Under the pieces are notes generated by a model. That model did no database searches, was not told the DNA's origin, and saw only the letters and a list, made by a program, of their open reading frames with translations. Below are positions 33,620 through 46,434 of a stretch of DNA of 64,000 bases, in pieces. Position 1 is the first letter of the stretch, and every line of letters starts with the position of its first letter. Origin of the DNA: Gordionus sp. m RMFG-2023 (Eukaryota > Nematomorpha > Gordioida > Chordodea > Parachordodidae); NCBI RefSeq assembly GCF_954871325.1, contig NC_088779.1, forward strand, positions 7,752,846-7,816,845. Reading direction: 5' to 3'. A program made the translations under genes and the position numbers.

Positions 33620-35600
33620 ATTTCAATTCTTAAGGTCTTAGTATGGCCTGTTTGCTGATGATAGATTATTTCGAAAATGTTAGTACTTAACCCTTGTTCA
33701 AAATTAAAAAATAATTTTAGATAAAATATTATTATATGTTTATATATTTAACCTTAGAAATTTTAACAAAAAAAAATAATATGAACCTTTAGTTAATTAT
33801 ATTTTTCAGAATTTTATGCCTTAATTTTTCTAAAATAAATTTATAATTTGTTTAAAAAAGTTATCTTAATATAATGAACTCTTATTTTCTTATTATTTAA
33901 CTAAAAATTTCTGATAGCTATATGATTAGATTAAAACTTAAATATTTTCTTTTATTACTTATACAATTTACTTTAGGGTTAGTGAACTGCTTCTTATAAA
34001 ATAAATTGAAAATTATTCTAATTTTTACTAAAAGGTGAAACTACAATACCATTCAAAAATAAAAAAATTTGTTTAACATGAAAAGTATTCAAACTTAACA
34101 AGCAGACAACACTTCTACACCCCTTCTAAATCCCCAGATTAAATTAAAATTACCCAAAAAAGAAAATTTAAACTATCAAAAAAAATTAAAATAATTAGCA
34201 TACATATTTATTAACTACAACCTTTCTCCAATTTTATTTTAATGGGTAATTTCTTAACAATTCGCTATCCTTTTAATTTCAATGATGATCTTGCACTACT
34301 CCCCTGTAGTGGAAGAGTTTGTTGGCACAATTTTATGCTGATATCTCATATATATACAAAATGTACAATTATTATTAGATTATCCAAAAAAAATAAATAA
34401 ATGTTAATAAGTAATAATTGATAGATTTCATATAACATTAAAATTTTCTTCATTAACTTATTCCCCCTTATCTGTAAAAACAGTTTTAGCTATAAAAATT
34501 CTTTTTACCGGAGTACTTGAGGGCAATATGCTATTATAATATATGAATAACGATTTTATAATGGGATAATCAGTATATAAACTCAAATCCCGATATTCAT
34601 TTTAAATAAATTATTCAAAATTTGATGTGTGACAAATATTATATCTTTATTCATAATAATATCTTCTATATGACGTTCAAAAAAAATTGCAAAATAAGTT
34701 ATTTGATCATTTTCAGTGGGTATACAATTTAAAAAGAGATACAGATAAAATAATATTAGATACAGAAACTTTTTATAAAATTGTATCTAGATACAGATTT
34801 TGATATATGATCAAAATAATATTTTATAATAGTAAAAAAGGATTTTAACTATCATGTAGTTTTAATTTGATTATTTTAAAACTTTTTTATTTTAAAGTCA
34901 TTGAAAAGGATTTTAATTTTGACTTCAAAAACAAATTATATGAAAATTTTTTAAAAATTACTAAACGATATAAAATTTTGGCTCAAATATATATTATATA
35001 TTTAATTGTATAATTAAATTTGAACGTCCAAACATTATGATCTTAAAATAAAATCCTTAGAAATAACAATCCTGAATCTGCATATTTCTTAAAATTAATT
35101 TAAAATTTTTTCCATCTTGCAAATAGCCATTCAGAGCATAAATACTGAAGGGGATAAAAGGATTAGCTTACAATCTATCGAAATTCTATATATTTTCTTT
35201 TGATAGCCATCCATATATGGCTATAATATAGATTGTATTTTTAAAAGTGAGACTGGCTTAATGTAATTGAGAATTCCTCAAAGAACTTTAACCTGAGTGG
35301 TGGGTGCTAGGAGAATTATATATATGTCTTTTATTGTATTTTAATATAATTTGGTCGTGTTTGCAAATTTCTATATGTTAACTTGGCACTGTCTAATATT
35401 AACCAATAATAAAAACTTATGGATAATAAAATATTTGAGTTTTGTAACAAAATATTTAGATAATATTTTAAAAATAAATTTTGTTTTTCTTCTTTCTTTA
35501 CCTTATTTCTCCTATTCCTGTACTATATAGGATTTGATTAATTTTATATTTTATTATCTTCTACCTGAGAAAAACCAATACAATACATAAGTTTTTTAGG
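33620..35600. other. AT-rich stretch upstream of a family B first exon
   Basis: No gene seen. Part of it (about 33820-34050) resembles the promoter-side sequence at 62540-62640. A short region near 34740-34810 repeats GATACAGATA/GATACAGAAACTT text like the subterminal motifs of hAT transposon 1 and may be a remnant of one of its ends. Confidence 0.35.
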
Positions 35601-35802
35601 CCACTTTTTGATTAATAAAATAATCCCCCTGATATATTAGGTGTGGTTCGTTATCCTCCATAGGATATTTTGTTGTTATTATTTTAACATGTTTACCTAA
35701 AAATTTTTTTATTATATATCTACTATTTTAAAAATTTATAAATAAAATTAAAAAAATATTTTATATTTTATAAAAATTTTATTTCATAAAAAATCTTTTA
35801 TT

Positions 35803-35895
35803 ATGAGTAAATTATCGATCTTAAATATATCTATCTATGTGATCTTGGCTAGCGGTGGAGCTATGGCGATGATCATTGAAACCGAAATATTAAGG
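35803..35895 (+). CDS. Family B first exon, signal-peptide-like N-terminus
   Basis: ATG opens a frame reading MSKLSILNISIYVILASGGA, then MAMIIETE: a short charged start, a hydrophobic core and small residues near a possible cleavage site, as in secretory signal peptides. The paralog at 62873 shares ILNISI, SGGAM and the upstream AT-rich sequence, with several third-position differences, which supports coding. The expected GT donor around 35895 is not present and the frame ends at TAA (35899-35901), so this copy may be spliced differently or be inactive. It lies upstream of exons 36686 and 38522 and could start the whole 35.8-50.2 kb locus. Confidence 0.5.
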
Positions 35896-36685
35896 ATTTA
35901 ATAATATTTGTACTATTATTTGTGAGATCTACTAGGATAAGAATTTTCATTTTTTTTTAACCAACTTAATATTTTGATAATATTATTTAAATTTTTAAAA
36001 GAAATATTGAATACTATGAAACATTTTTTCTTCTCTTCTATAAAATTTTATTAAAGAAAAAATCAATTTTGCATAATAAAATTAAAATACATTTGAAAGT
36101 AAAAATAATTAAAAAAATATATATGCCTTATTGGGATATAGAATTCAAGGGAATTATTATATCTAAATTTTATATCATTTACTGAGGGGGGATTTTTAGA
36201 TTAAAAATCGCATTTGACTAAATCCAGCAAATTTCAGACAAATTTTTGTCATAAAAATTATTGTATTTTTTTAAAATTAAATAATAGGTACATTTTCAGT
36301 TAAATCAGATTTTCAAATTTAAATATTGCCCCCATTAAATTGAGAAATTCCATATCAATAAATTTAGAATTTTAAACTAAAGTGAGTAGTAAATGTAAAA
36401 GAAAATATAAGAGTTTTGTATAAAAAAATTATCTATGGAAATATATTTAAAAAAATTTTGTTAAAGTTTTATAAAATTAAAAAAAGTAAGAAAGAAAGAA
36501 AAAAAGAACTATCTAAATACTATTAGAAAACAAGACTTATAATAAATAATAATTAAGGTGATAAATTTTTTTTATAGTTTTAAGATGCGCTCATTTATGA
36601 GGTTTCTAACATAAATTTAGAGATTTTTATGTTTCTTAAAGTTTGTACATTTTTAAAACAGTATATTTTATATATTTTTAATTAG

Positions 36686-36736
36686 GTATTAAAGCAGAAA
36701 TGAATGATACTCGCTTAGATAAACACTACATACCAG
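36686..36736 (+). CDS. 51-nt family B exon
   Basis: Bounded by acceptor TTAATTAG and donor GTCAAAA, in phase 1-1. With the borrowed first base it reads GIKAEMNDTRLDKHYIP, and the last base gives the G that starts most following codons. The decayed paralog at 31775 preserves IKAE and NDTRLD. The short P-ending peptide is typical of exons in this locus. Its function is unknown. Confidence 0.55.
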
Positions 36737-38521
36737 GTCAAAAATATAATATTTTATTTCAATCTTTTTATTAATGAAATTTAAATTTTAGTCTAGATAA
36801 CCCCCTAATCTTAGCCTGCTTACATTCATTTATATATAAAATTCTTTTCAATGGAAAAACAATTATTATGCCTTATACATTTTGTAAAATTGAATGTTGG
36901 TATAGACCTATGCAAAAAATAACTCAAGAATCTTTATTTAAAAAAAATAGGTTAGAAGGATTTCCATTTTAGGTCATAGTTGGATCTTCACACATTTCTA
37001 AAATATTTACCTAATTATAAATTATAAGGTTTAACACAAATACAATTATTTTTATTTCAAAAACAATTATAAATTAATTAAAACATTATAAATATAACTA
37101 ATAATGTATGTTGGCGCTCAGTTCTTCTCGTGTAACAGCTTAAATTTCTTTATACTGATCTAAGACCAATTTAGTTTTTTTTTGCAAAATTTGAAAACAA
37201 ACATTTTTCTTTCAAATTCGTTTAATGATAAGGTCATAGCTATTTTTATAAACAAAATTGTTTAATTGAGACAATTTTATAATATGGGTAAAATTCCCCT
37301 ATGAATAAAATGCTATTGAGAGGAAAGATTTTCTTGCACAAAAATTATATTTAATAAACCAAATTTTTTTATTAAAATTGTTATATATTAAAAATTACTA
37401 TCAAAATATTATTTTTGAAAAAAAAATTATAAAAATATAAATAAAATCTCATAATTGTTGTTACCAACAAGGAACTATAATTGTATCTAAAAGTTTCTAT
37501 TTAAATTTTTTGGCTTATATAAAAGTATTCTTTAGCTTCTACTGTAAAATGCCAAATTTTGCTGACAGGATATTTTAAAAAACTTATAGGTAAATGGCGA
37601 GTAGCAGATGCAAGGCCATAACTTTAAAAATAAACAAGATTTTTTCAAACTTTTTTTTAGAAATATTGTATTGCAACCTATTTTTTAAAAATATTTATTG
37701 ATGTTAATGCAATAACTATCAAGATATAGGGCAAAAATTACCTTGTTTCACTGATCACATTAATTTGTAGTCAGTAGACATAGCTGAGAAGGATATAGTC
37801 TAAAATTCTTTGGATATGTTCATTAAGATTAAGCCTTCTATCCTTGTTACCAAATATTTAAAAAATAAGTGCATAAATAACCATTAATTAACAATTTTTT
37901 TTTTCTTGCGAAAAATTAGTATTTTAAAAATATTTTTAACACATATTAAGATGAAAGTTATGCAATTTGCATATATCTATCAATTCAGGTTGAATCGGAT
38001 TTGTTTAATATTACAGGGTTAAAAATTTATATAATTAATATCTAAATCTTTAAATTTTAGAGATTTTAACAGGTGAATTTTTTTTTTATCGTATATGCAT
38101 ATAATATTATAAAGCTGTTTTTATATATCTCGTTTTTTTTTAAATTTTTGGAAGGCATAAATTAGGCCTGTTTATAATATTATATATTTTTAATCTAATT
38201 CTTTTAATCTTAGTGCCATTTTTTGCTACAATATTCGGTAAATTATATCGTTATCGAATACACATTTTAGCAAAATAGTTATTATAGTAAAAAATAAATC
38301 TTTAATTAATGAGTCAACAATCTGGTAGTTTATATACATCATTGTGGTTATCACATTTTAGTAAAAAAATATTTGCCTATATTTGAGCTTTGATGAGATA
38401 GATCTAAAATCAGAAATGTATTTAAACAAACTTAGTTCATTCCCGAATTGTCGTTGTTTTTGTAAATTTTTCGTTTTGAGTAATTAAGATTATTAAATAT
38501 AATTATTGGATTAAATTTTAG

Positions 38522-38587
38522 CAACTTTTGCAAAGATTTTATCTAGAGCAATGATAGATGGAACTGTTGAAGAAGTAGAGATTGAAG
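38522..38587 (+). CDS. 66-nt family B exon
   Basis: Acceptor AAATTTTAG and donor GTATTAAA enclose 66 nt, open only in phase 1: A-TFAKILSRAMIDG, then TVEEVEIE. The ending VEEVEIE|G recalls the VVEEVAP|G micro-exons at 45-50 kb. The LTR element 38679-41037 is inserted about 90 bp downstream, in what would be the next intron. Confidence 0.55.
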
Positions 38588-38678
38588 GTATTAAATTTTG
38601 TATAAATGTAATTTTAAATTTACATATATCACCTTGGGCTCAGCATCTAAATGAGCGGGAGAGGTTTAGGAGTATTTT

Positions 38679-41037
38679 TGAAGTAATCTATTCAAATTAA
38701 TTATTTTTTAAAATATTTTATTTTTTATTCTCTTCTACTATATCTAAAAACATAGTATATATATATATAAAAAAAGTTAATTGAAAAATATATAATATCA
38801 CGTTTTTGTGAATAGTTAAATTATATCAAACACATCAATTTATAATATAAGATTAACTATTCAAATTTAAGATAATTCTTTAAATTTATGTATGATCAAT
38901 CAACATTCCCCCTCTTCTACAAAGAACGAAGCTTCTTCTCAGCAGTCATTGAGAGCTTGTTGTCCTAGAAGTTTTTTCCCGTTTCGATTGTACTCGGTTT
39001 TATCTTGGTTAGCGCATAAGTCTCAAATGTTCTCGTAGGCTTGATTCTATCACGTAGGTTTGATAAAATCGTTTATTAGAGTTTGTACGTTTTTTGTAGG
39101 CTTGATATCCTTATCGTATGTTGTTCACATTTCTCAAAATTGTTATTATCATTAATCCAGTCGAGTATTGGAATTTGGAATAAATCGGAATATGTAATTT
39201 GGAATAGTTGATCAAATCAAATATATGAATAATATGCACGAATAAAATTTTGAATTTCGGAACAATAAAATATTATTATATTATTTTTTAGGTGTTAAGT
39301 TAATCATAGCGATACTTTTAGCGTTTTACATTTTTTGCGTTTTACATTTTTTAGCGTTTCAATAATTAATTAGTAGCGTTTTAATATTTAATTTATTTTT
39401 ATTTATTTTCAATCTCCGAGGTTAAAATATGCAAATATTATGCACATAATATTATGCACATTTCCCTCTCTTAAAAAAAATTTAAAATTTCACACAATAT
39501 TTTTCTAAAATAATGATGTTTAATTTTTACATAACCTTTTGTCTTCAAAAGCTTTATTTCAAAAACATTTTTATCATATTAAGTATTACTTATAAGGGTT
39601 ATTTAAATCAATCCCTTTTAATTCATGTTTTAATTGCATTTTAATATACTTTAAAATTAAAGTTTTATCTTCTTGTTTAGGATTTATAATGGTTTATATT
39701 TAATTTTATCTAAGAATTCATTTTTAGGATTAGTTGTTAATTTACAACAATTGGTCATCATTCAAGAAATCAAAAATAATATTTCACTAAGAATTTAAGT
39801 AAATAATTTTTTAAAGGCTTTTTGTGTGTTCAAATATATCCATTATGATTTTACATTTTAGTGATTTTAAAAATTTATAACATGCCTTTATCCTGGCATA
39901 AAATTTTAATTTTTAATAACTTTTCTTCTTACGTGGATTAGAATAATAAGTAATCATCATTGGTCTCACAAAATAGAATTCATAACCTATCGTTCAACTT
40001 CCATATCAGTTCTTCCTAGGTTGTCACATTAGGTTAGGTGCTGGTTATCATATTCCAGTCCAACATCCAGAGCCGGGACACCATGAAGAAAGAAGCTTTT
40101 TGCATGAAAGAACGTGCTAAGGTTTGATTCTTGGTCATCTCCATAGATTAAGCAATCAACACAATAGGTAGTCAATAGGTAGTCATATAAATAGAGTCAT
40201 CTCAATGGATTAAACAATCGTCACAATAGGTAGTCATATAAATCGAGTCATCTCAATGGATTAAACAATCGTCACAATAGGTAGTCATATAAATAGAGTC
40301 ATCTCAATGGATTAAACAATCGTCACAATAGGTAGTCATATAAATAGAGTCATCTCAATGGATTAAACAATCGTCACAATAGGTAGTCAAATCAATAAAT
40401 AAGGTAGTCATCACAATTTCGAATTTAATTTAATTTTTACTTTTTTATTTTAATTTTAGGCAAATTTTATATATTTTCTTCTTTTTTTTTTACAAAAACG
40501 TAACAGGGCGCCATAAAAGAAACAAGAAGTTAACAAGTTATATTTATTCTAAATAAATTTTTTTTTTTTTACCTTTTATAATTTTGTAAATTTGGATAAA
40601 ATTTTGACTATCGAAAAGAAAAGTCAAAAAAATTTTATATATCCTTTTATCATCTCCAATATCTAACGACGAATTTGCTTTTTATTTTTACAAAAGAAAT
40701 CAAGGTAAGGATATTTTTTAATTTTTTTTTTAAACTTTTATTATTTAACTTTATTTTATTTTTTAAAAAAGAAAGAAAAACGAAAAACGAACCACCGTAA
40801 CCGGGGCACCATAAAGTAAACTATTCAAATTAATTATTTTTTAAAATATTTTATTTTTTATTCTTTTCTACTATATCTAAAAACATAGTATATATATATA
40901 AAAAAAGTTAATTGAAAAATATATAATATCACGTTTTTGTGAATAGTTAAATTATATCAAACACATCAATTTATAATATAAGATTAACTATTCAAATTTA
41001 AGATTAATTCTTTAAATTTATATATGATCAATCAACA
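38679..41037 (-). mobile_element. Small LTR retrotransposon without protein genes (TRIM/LARD-like fossil)
   Basis: Two nearly identical direct repeats (38679-38905 and 40812-41037, about 227 bp) enclose 1.9 kb. The element is flanked on both sides by ATTTT, a 5-bp target duplication. In minus orientation a TGGTGCCCC primer-binding-site-like sequence follows the first LTR at once, and a purine tract (AGAAGAGGGGGA) precedes the second. No gag or pol frame is visible, so it looks structurally whole but non-autonomous. The close match of the LTRs suggests a recent insertion. The superfamily (Copia or Gypsy) cannot be told from the sequence. Confidence 0.9.
40130..40400. repeat. 51-bp tandem repeat inside the LTR element
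   Basis: About four and a half copies of a 51-bp unit (marker CTCAATGGATTAAACAATCG, then GTCACAATAGGTAGTCATAT) lie in the internal region. The later copies are almost identical and the first is more diverged. The copy number suggests slippage or unequal exchange. Confidence 0.9.
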
Positions 41038-41235
41038 ATTTTGTTTCCAAATTTTTTGAAGGGAGGTAGGGGTAAGCATTTAAATGGGGTAGGATAAACT
41101 TAATGTTGGAACTAAGTTCTGGATAATTTTCATCTATTATTTTAAATGTAAAGTTATGTCAATTATAATTATAATTATTTTTCATTTTATCTTTATTTTT
41201 AAAACCCATAAAAAATAAAATAATTATTTTTGAAG

Positions 41236-41250
41236 AACTCAACATTCCAG
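41236..41250 (+). CDS. 15-nt family B micro-exon (E-LNIP)
   Basis: It lies between TTTGAAG and donor GTATTTATAA, is 15 nt long, has phase 1-1 and reads LNIP. It is paired with the paralogous 11808-11822 (LEIP). The surrounding introns align. Confidence 0.5.
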
Positions 41251-41825
41251 GTATTTATAATAATATTAAATTCGTGAAAAAAATTCTTATGATACAAAAT
41301 CAATATACTTATCTAAGTTTAACCATTGAGCAGAAAAATTTTTTTTTATTGATACGTTATAAAGAGTTGGCTTAAGACGAGAGATTTCTTTGATATCAAT
41401 TTTATAAATCAAACAAGATTTAATAGTGTTCCATTTTAAAAATCGTATACCTTTAAAATATTTATTTATTTAGATTTTTTTTAAAAATTATAAATCATGT
41501 TTGTAATTATTCTCCATCCATCATATTGAAAATCAATGACTGATATTTGAAACCAGAATCTTAGATTAGCAAACAAGAAATCCAACTGAACTATATGCCT
41601 TATATAGAAAAAATTTGATGTAAATTTGAATATATTATTGTGATGTAATTTTGAATATATTATAAATGAATAATTTTTTAATTAAAAATTCATCATAATG
41701 ATAAAATATCCTTTTCAAAATATCACACATAAATCTTAATATATAAATGAATAAACAAAACACAGGGTATATCCAAATTTTAATTTAAATAAATTAATTT
41801 AATCAAACTAACGAAATCGAATTAG

Positions 41826-42008
41826 GGCGCAAAATGCTTCCTCGACTAGCAGTGAAAGAGCGCTTTCAGCGCCTGAGAAAGCCTTTGAAGATATGAGAAC
41901 TTTTCTAAAGCCATTCTTTAATTTTTTTTTGAATGCACCACCCTTTAATAATTTAAGAGATGGAAAAGTGTTGGTTAAGCGTGGCCGTATTGATAAACTA
42001 TTTTATAG
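41826..42008 (+). CDS. 183-nt candidate internal exon, unknown protein
   Basis: A CTAAC branch-point-like motif lies about 15 nt before acceptor GAATTAG. The open stretch of 183 nt has less A+T than its surroundings and ends at a GTATAA donor. It runs in phase 2-2 and reads AQNASSTSSERALSAPEKAF, then EDMRTFLKPFF, later NNLRDGKVLVKRGRIDKLFY. No stop occurs in this frame across the exon. The first half is Ser/Ala/Glu-rich; the second half is a mixed charged/hydrophobic segment suggesting a folded part. I do not recognise a domain. Its phase differs from the neighbouring phase-1 family B micro-exons, so it may belong to another gene that overlaps the locus. Confidence 0.55.
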
Positions 42009-42330
42009 GTATAATTTCCTTATTCCATTTATGATATTTACTTTTTGTATTATATTATATTTCATTTTTCTTTAATACTATAGAGTTATATTATAATATT
42101 TTCTATATAAAATTTTAGCTCTATAATATTATTTTATGATATTAATTAGAATAAGAAATCATAACAAAATATTATAAGAATGACAAGAGTTCAAGCAATA
42201 TTAATAATTTTATAGTATAACATAATATGAATGATAAAAGTATGAATTAAACGAATTAAATAGGATAAAATGTTTTAGAAATATTTGAATTATGCAATTA
42301 AATATTTTACTTATCTTAATATTTTTTTAT

Positions 42331-42727
42331 CTTTTTATGTTTTTTAATATTTTATGTTTTTTAATATTTTATGTTTTTTAATATTTTATGTTTTTTAATA
42401 TTTTATGTTTTTTAATATTTTATGTTTTTTAATATTTTATGTTTTTTAATATTTTATGTTTTTTAATATTTTATGTTTTTTAATATTTTATGTTTTTTAA
42501 TATTTTATGTTTTTTAATATTTTATATTTTTTAATATTTTAAGTTTTTTAATATTTTATGTTTTTTAATATTCTATGTTTTTTAATATTTTATGTTTTTT
42601 AATATTTTATGTTTTTTAATATTTTATGTTTTTTAATATTTTATGTTTTTTAATATTTTATGTTTTTTAATATTTTATGTTTTTTAATATTTTATGTTTT
42701 TTAATATTTTATGTTTTTTAATATTTA
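42331..42727. repeat. 17-bp AT-rich minisatellite
   Basis: About 23 almost perfect copies of TATGTTTTTTAATATTT in tandem. It lies in the intron-like interval before the exon at 43977, in the same relative position as the TTTTC array of the paralogous locus. Confidence 0.97.
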
Positions 42728-43976
42728 TTGAATTATAAATAAAGGTTTTAATAAGAATGTTTGTCAAAGAATTAGTGGCACCACCTTTATATGTTTTCCA
42801 AAATATTAAAAAATTTGAAAATTAAATTAATCCTAATTAACATTCGATATTAATTTACCTTATTCAAAACATTGGATGAAGGTATGGTATTTATCTAAAA
42901 CACAATATTTTATTAAAATATTAATCCTCATTATTTTTTAAATAATTAAACGATAAATACTAATTCAAATGGAAATTTTCTTAAAGAATTAATTGCTTTT
43001 TGGGTCGTTATGTGATGTAAGTAGTTTTTGTTTAAATTTTTTGTTAAGAAATTTTATAAAGATATAATCCTGAATAACTTATTTCCCATGCTAAACCAAT
43101 GCAGAATGAATTACTGATAACAAATTTATTAAAAATTATATATAGAATCACTAAGAAAAGATTGAAAAAAATATCCATAAATATTTTTTGAGAAATATTA
43201 TACTTTATTTAATATATTAATGTGAACTACTTTGTTAATTTTACAATTGTTAATATAATAAAATATTTGTTGGTATATAATAGTTATAATTTATTCATCT
43301 ATATTCAATATTCTATAACTCTAACATAAAAAGTAGTTGTCACACACAATTAAAATAAATACAATTTACAACTATAACATTGCTCCACCATTACTTACAT
43401 TGCCCCACCATTACTTACACATTTCTTCACTAATATATCAAACAACCATAATTTGTTTCTTTTTATAATCCCTCCTGTTACCCACCTTAGACTAAAAGCT
43501 CTTTTCATTCACACTAGTTGGGAAATTACTAAATATTTTTTCTCACTTTTTTATGATGATATTTTTATAATCTAGATCTTACTAAATTCAATCTCCTTAG
43601 TTTCTCTATGAATGATTGAAAACAATATTTTTCCAATACTAGTCATGATTACCTTAAGTAGCTAATCTCAAAAACTTTATCACTTTCGCATCCAAACAAT
43701 TTATAATGTATTAATCATGCTTTCCACAAATCCATACATCTTGGAATGACAAGACTCTTTATATCTATCATCTGCTATATATTGCAAATATTTTTAAGCA
43801 TTTTTGATAATATGTCTCTCATTATTATTTTTAAACTCTAGAAGGCAAACCAAAGTGGCAACCCTTGTATTATTTTTATCGATATTAATTTAGATGTCGG
43901 TTTACTTATTATTTGCTTCCTAAACAATTCTTTGATCTAATAATACTGCTCTCTTTAATTATTAAATTTATTTTAG

Positions 43977-44042
43977 ATATTGACAATAATTTGCCCGAAG
44001 ACATAGGAAATTTTTGGGATGATGGTGCTGAGCTGGTTGAAG
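43977..44042 (+). CDS. 66-nt family B exon, acidic peptide
   Basis: Acceptor TTATTTTAG, donor GTTTCTTA, phase 1-1, 66 nt. It reads D-IDNNLPEDIGNFWDDGAELVE. The paralog 17223-17291 aligns at its start (D-I-NN), keeps a Trp and the VE ending, and differs by one codon in length, so only the frame and the acidic character are strongly kept. That pattern suggests a real but fast-changing coding exon. Confidence 0.6.
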
Positions 44043-44303
44043 GTTTCTTATTTATTAAATTTTATTTTCTGGTATTCCGAATATAGAAGGAGTTTGGCAG
44101 TGGGGTTACTTTGAAAATTAGTTTTTTTTAAACTTTATTTTTTAGAAAAATATTAATTATAAATAAAAAATTTAAATCATGAATCAGTTTTTTTAAAATC
44201 TTTCTATATTTAAATTTTCAAAAAAATTTAAATCTGCAAATTTTTGTTAAAATTTAAAAGCATTTAAATTATAATTTTATTTATAAACTAATTTAAAACT
44301 TAG

Positions 44304-44318
44304 TTCCCATTGTTCCAG
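44304..44318 (+). CDS. 15-nt family B micro-exon (V-PIVP)
   Basis: Acceptor AAACTTAG, donor GTATTTATTTTA, phase 1-1, peptide PIVP. A tandem duplicate at 44559-44573 keeps the donor and reads PIIP but has AA where the acceptor AG should be, so it is probably skipped. Confidence 0.5.
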
Positions 44319-44558
44319 GTATTTATTTTATAAATTTATATATTATAAACAATCTTTATATAGACTATCTACATATTAAGAGATAATTTAAAAAAATACA
44401 TATATTCGGTTTAAATAAATAGATAAGGAATATGTGAAAAGAATAAAGATAGAAAAAACTTGTATTCAAATATTTAAAAAATTTTAAATCTCAAATTGTT
44501 GTTAAAATTTAAAACTTTTTAAATTATAATTTTATTTATTAACTAATTTAAAACTAAA

Positions 44559-44573
44559 TTCCCATTATTCCAG
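44559..44573 (+). pseudogene. Duplicate of the 15-nt exon with lost acceptor
   Basis: It has the same 15-nt block and flanking introns as 44304-44318, but the base before it is A rather than G. The units are about 255 bp apart, showing tandem duplication of the exon together with its intron. Confidence 0.5.
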
Positions 44574-44968
44574 GTATTCATTTTATAAATTTCTAAATTA
44601 TGAATAATCCTGAGAAAGAAAGAAAAAGAGGGACAAGAGATATTTGTCTTATGTCAACTAAATATAATGGAAATATCTTATTTCTTACCTTATAGAAGTA
44701 ATGAAAATTATTTTATTATTCATTCGTCTAAATTTTCAATAATAATCGTAAACATAAATATAATATAAAATTAAATGCTTCGGCTGCAAGTTATATCAAA
44801 GGAGAGCAATTATAAAAGAATAGACCTGAAATAATTTATGTTACAAATAATATTTACCATGAAGTATAGAATAGTCATTATTCAAAGAATGGGGTTCAAA
44901 ATTTTTTTGAACTTCCATTCTGATTATTTATATTTTTCTATTATAGTTTATTAAACAAAATCTTTAAG

Positions 44969-45028
44969 AAAATAACCATCACGAAGAAATTGAAGAAGCG
45001 GTTCAAGATAATGATTTGCCAAATGAAA
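44969..45028 (+). CDS. 60-nt family B exon (E-NNHHEEIEEAV...)
   Basis: Acceptor ATCTTTAAG, donor GTTTTTAG, 60 nt, phase 1-1. It reads NNHHEEIEEAV, then QDNDLPNE: acidic and Asn/His-rich. The paralog 47913-47972 has the same length, and 33287-33339 is a shorter version with a stop. The His-Glu clusters could bind metal or simply be disordered; nothing in the sequence decides this. Confidence 0.6.
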
Positions 45029-45154
45029 GTTTTTAGATTTACATATGATATTTTTTTTTCTCGTTTTATGTTAATCTTTATTTAAGAATCAATTTTTTTT
45101 AAAGTTAAGAACAAATTTTGAGATAATTAAATTTTTTATTTCAATTATTAATAG

Positions 45155-45175
45155 TGGTAGAAGAAGTTGTTGCAG
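45155..45175 (+). CDS. 21-nt micro-exon (V-VEEVVA)
   Basis: Acceptor TTAATAG, donor GTATAAAT, phase 1-1, peptide VEEVVA with a borrowed Val start. It is one of the repeated units of the array. The exon would add seven residues to the protein without changing the frame. Confidence 0.6.
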
Positions 45176-45798
45176 GTATAAATTTTTTATTCGAATTTGC
45201 CCATATATCATAATTAAAGAAATGGACAATAATAAATATGAGAAAAAAAACAAAAATATAACTTTAAAATTAATTTATTGAGTTAGAAAAGTATCGAAAC
45301 TTCAACTTGTTGATTGCATCAAAATTTAAATAAAACTAGTAAGCTCTAATTTTTTATGAATAATGATAAATGCCTATAGATAATATTTATAAAAATGTAC
45401 ATTATTCTAAATTAGTAATTCTTTCACCACACAAATAAATATGCAACGTGATTTTCGTAGAAATAGGTAATAAAAACAGATTATTTAAAATATTTTTTTT
45501 ATTTAATAAATGAACTTAGGTAAATAGTATAAATATATAGATTTTGAGCATTCTTAATTACAAATGTATAATAAAATATTAGGACGAGATAGAAGACAAA
45601 ATCTAACTTTGAATTTATTTAACTAGAAAAAATAGTAATAATGTTAAATTTTTGATTATATCATTTTACTTAGATATTAGTATGAAGAATTACATTAATT
45701 ATTTTACATTTTATCTTAGTAAAGTTTTTAGTTAATCTTTATTTCAGAATTAATTTCAGATAATAATTATATATTTTTAATTTATTTAAATTCTTAAG

Positions 45799-45816
45799 TG
45801 AAACAAGATGTTCCAG
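45799..45816 (+). CDS. 18-nt micro-exon (V-KQDVP)
   Basis: Acceptor TTCTTAAG, donor GTAGGAAT, phase 1-1, peptide KQDVP. It is one codon shorter than the 21-nt type, with the same P-ending. Confidence 0.55.
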
Positions 45817-46100
45817 GTAGGAATAAATTCTTTCTATAAAATTATCCATATAAGCTCAATCAAGAAAATATAAAGATAAATAAGAAAATGAGAAAAAATA
45901 CAATGTAACTTTTTAATAAAATGGAGGAGCGATGAAAGAGTAGTTCAAAACATATTTTAGAATGCATCCGAATTTAAATATTATAAGTGTTAAATATGGT
46001 GATTTATAATATTTAATATTATTACCGGTAATCATGATATAGTTTATATTTTTTAAAGAAGTTAAGTATAAATTTTATAATTATTCTAATTGTTAACAAG

Positions 46101-46121
46101 TGGAAGAAGAAGTTGGAGCAG
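46101..46121 (+). pseudogene. 21-nt micro-exon with lost donor (V-EEEVGA)
   Basis: The acceptor GTTAACAAG is kept, but the donor reads AT in place of GT, so it cannot be spliced normally from its right side. The open block reads EEEVGA. Confidence 0.5.
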
Positions 46122-46434
46122 ATATGATTTTTTATGATAAATTACCCATATATCTAACAGGAAAATTTTCTAACAGGAAAATATAATCACAAATATAACT
46201 CGACGAAAAAAAAAATATAAAATTTATATGGCTAGAAATGGATAATAAATCATCAAATTTTTTATTATTACGAAATTTTACTCGGATTTTAATGTGGTGA
46301 TTTATATTATTCATATTACCGTTGATCATATCAAAGTTTTTAGTAAATCTTTATTTCAGAATTAAATTTAAAAATAAGATAAGAATAAATTTAAGATAAT
46401 AATTTTATATTTTATTTTGTTAATTGATATCAAG

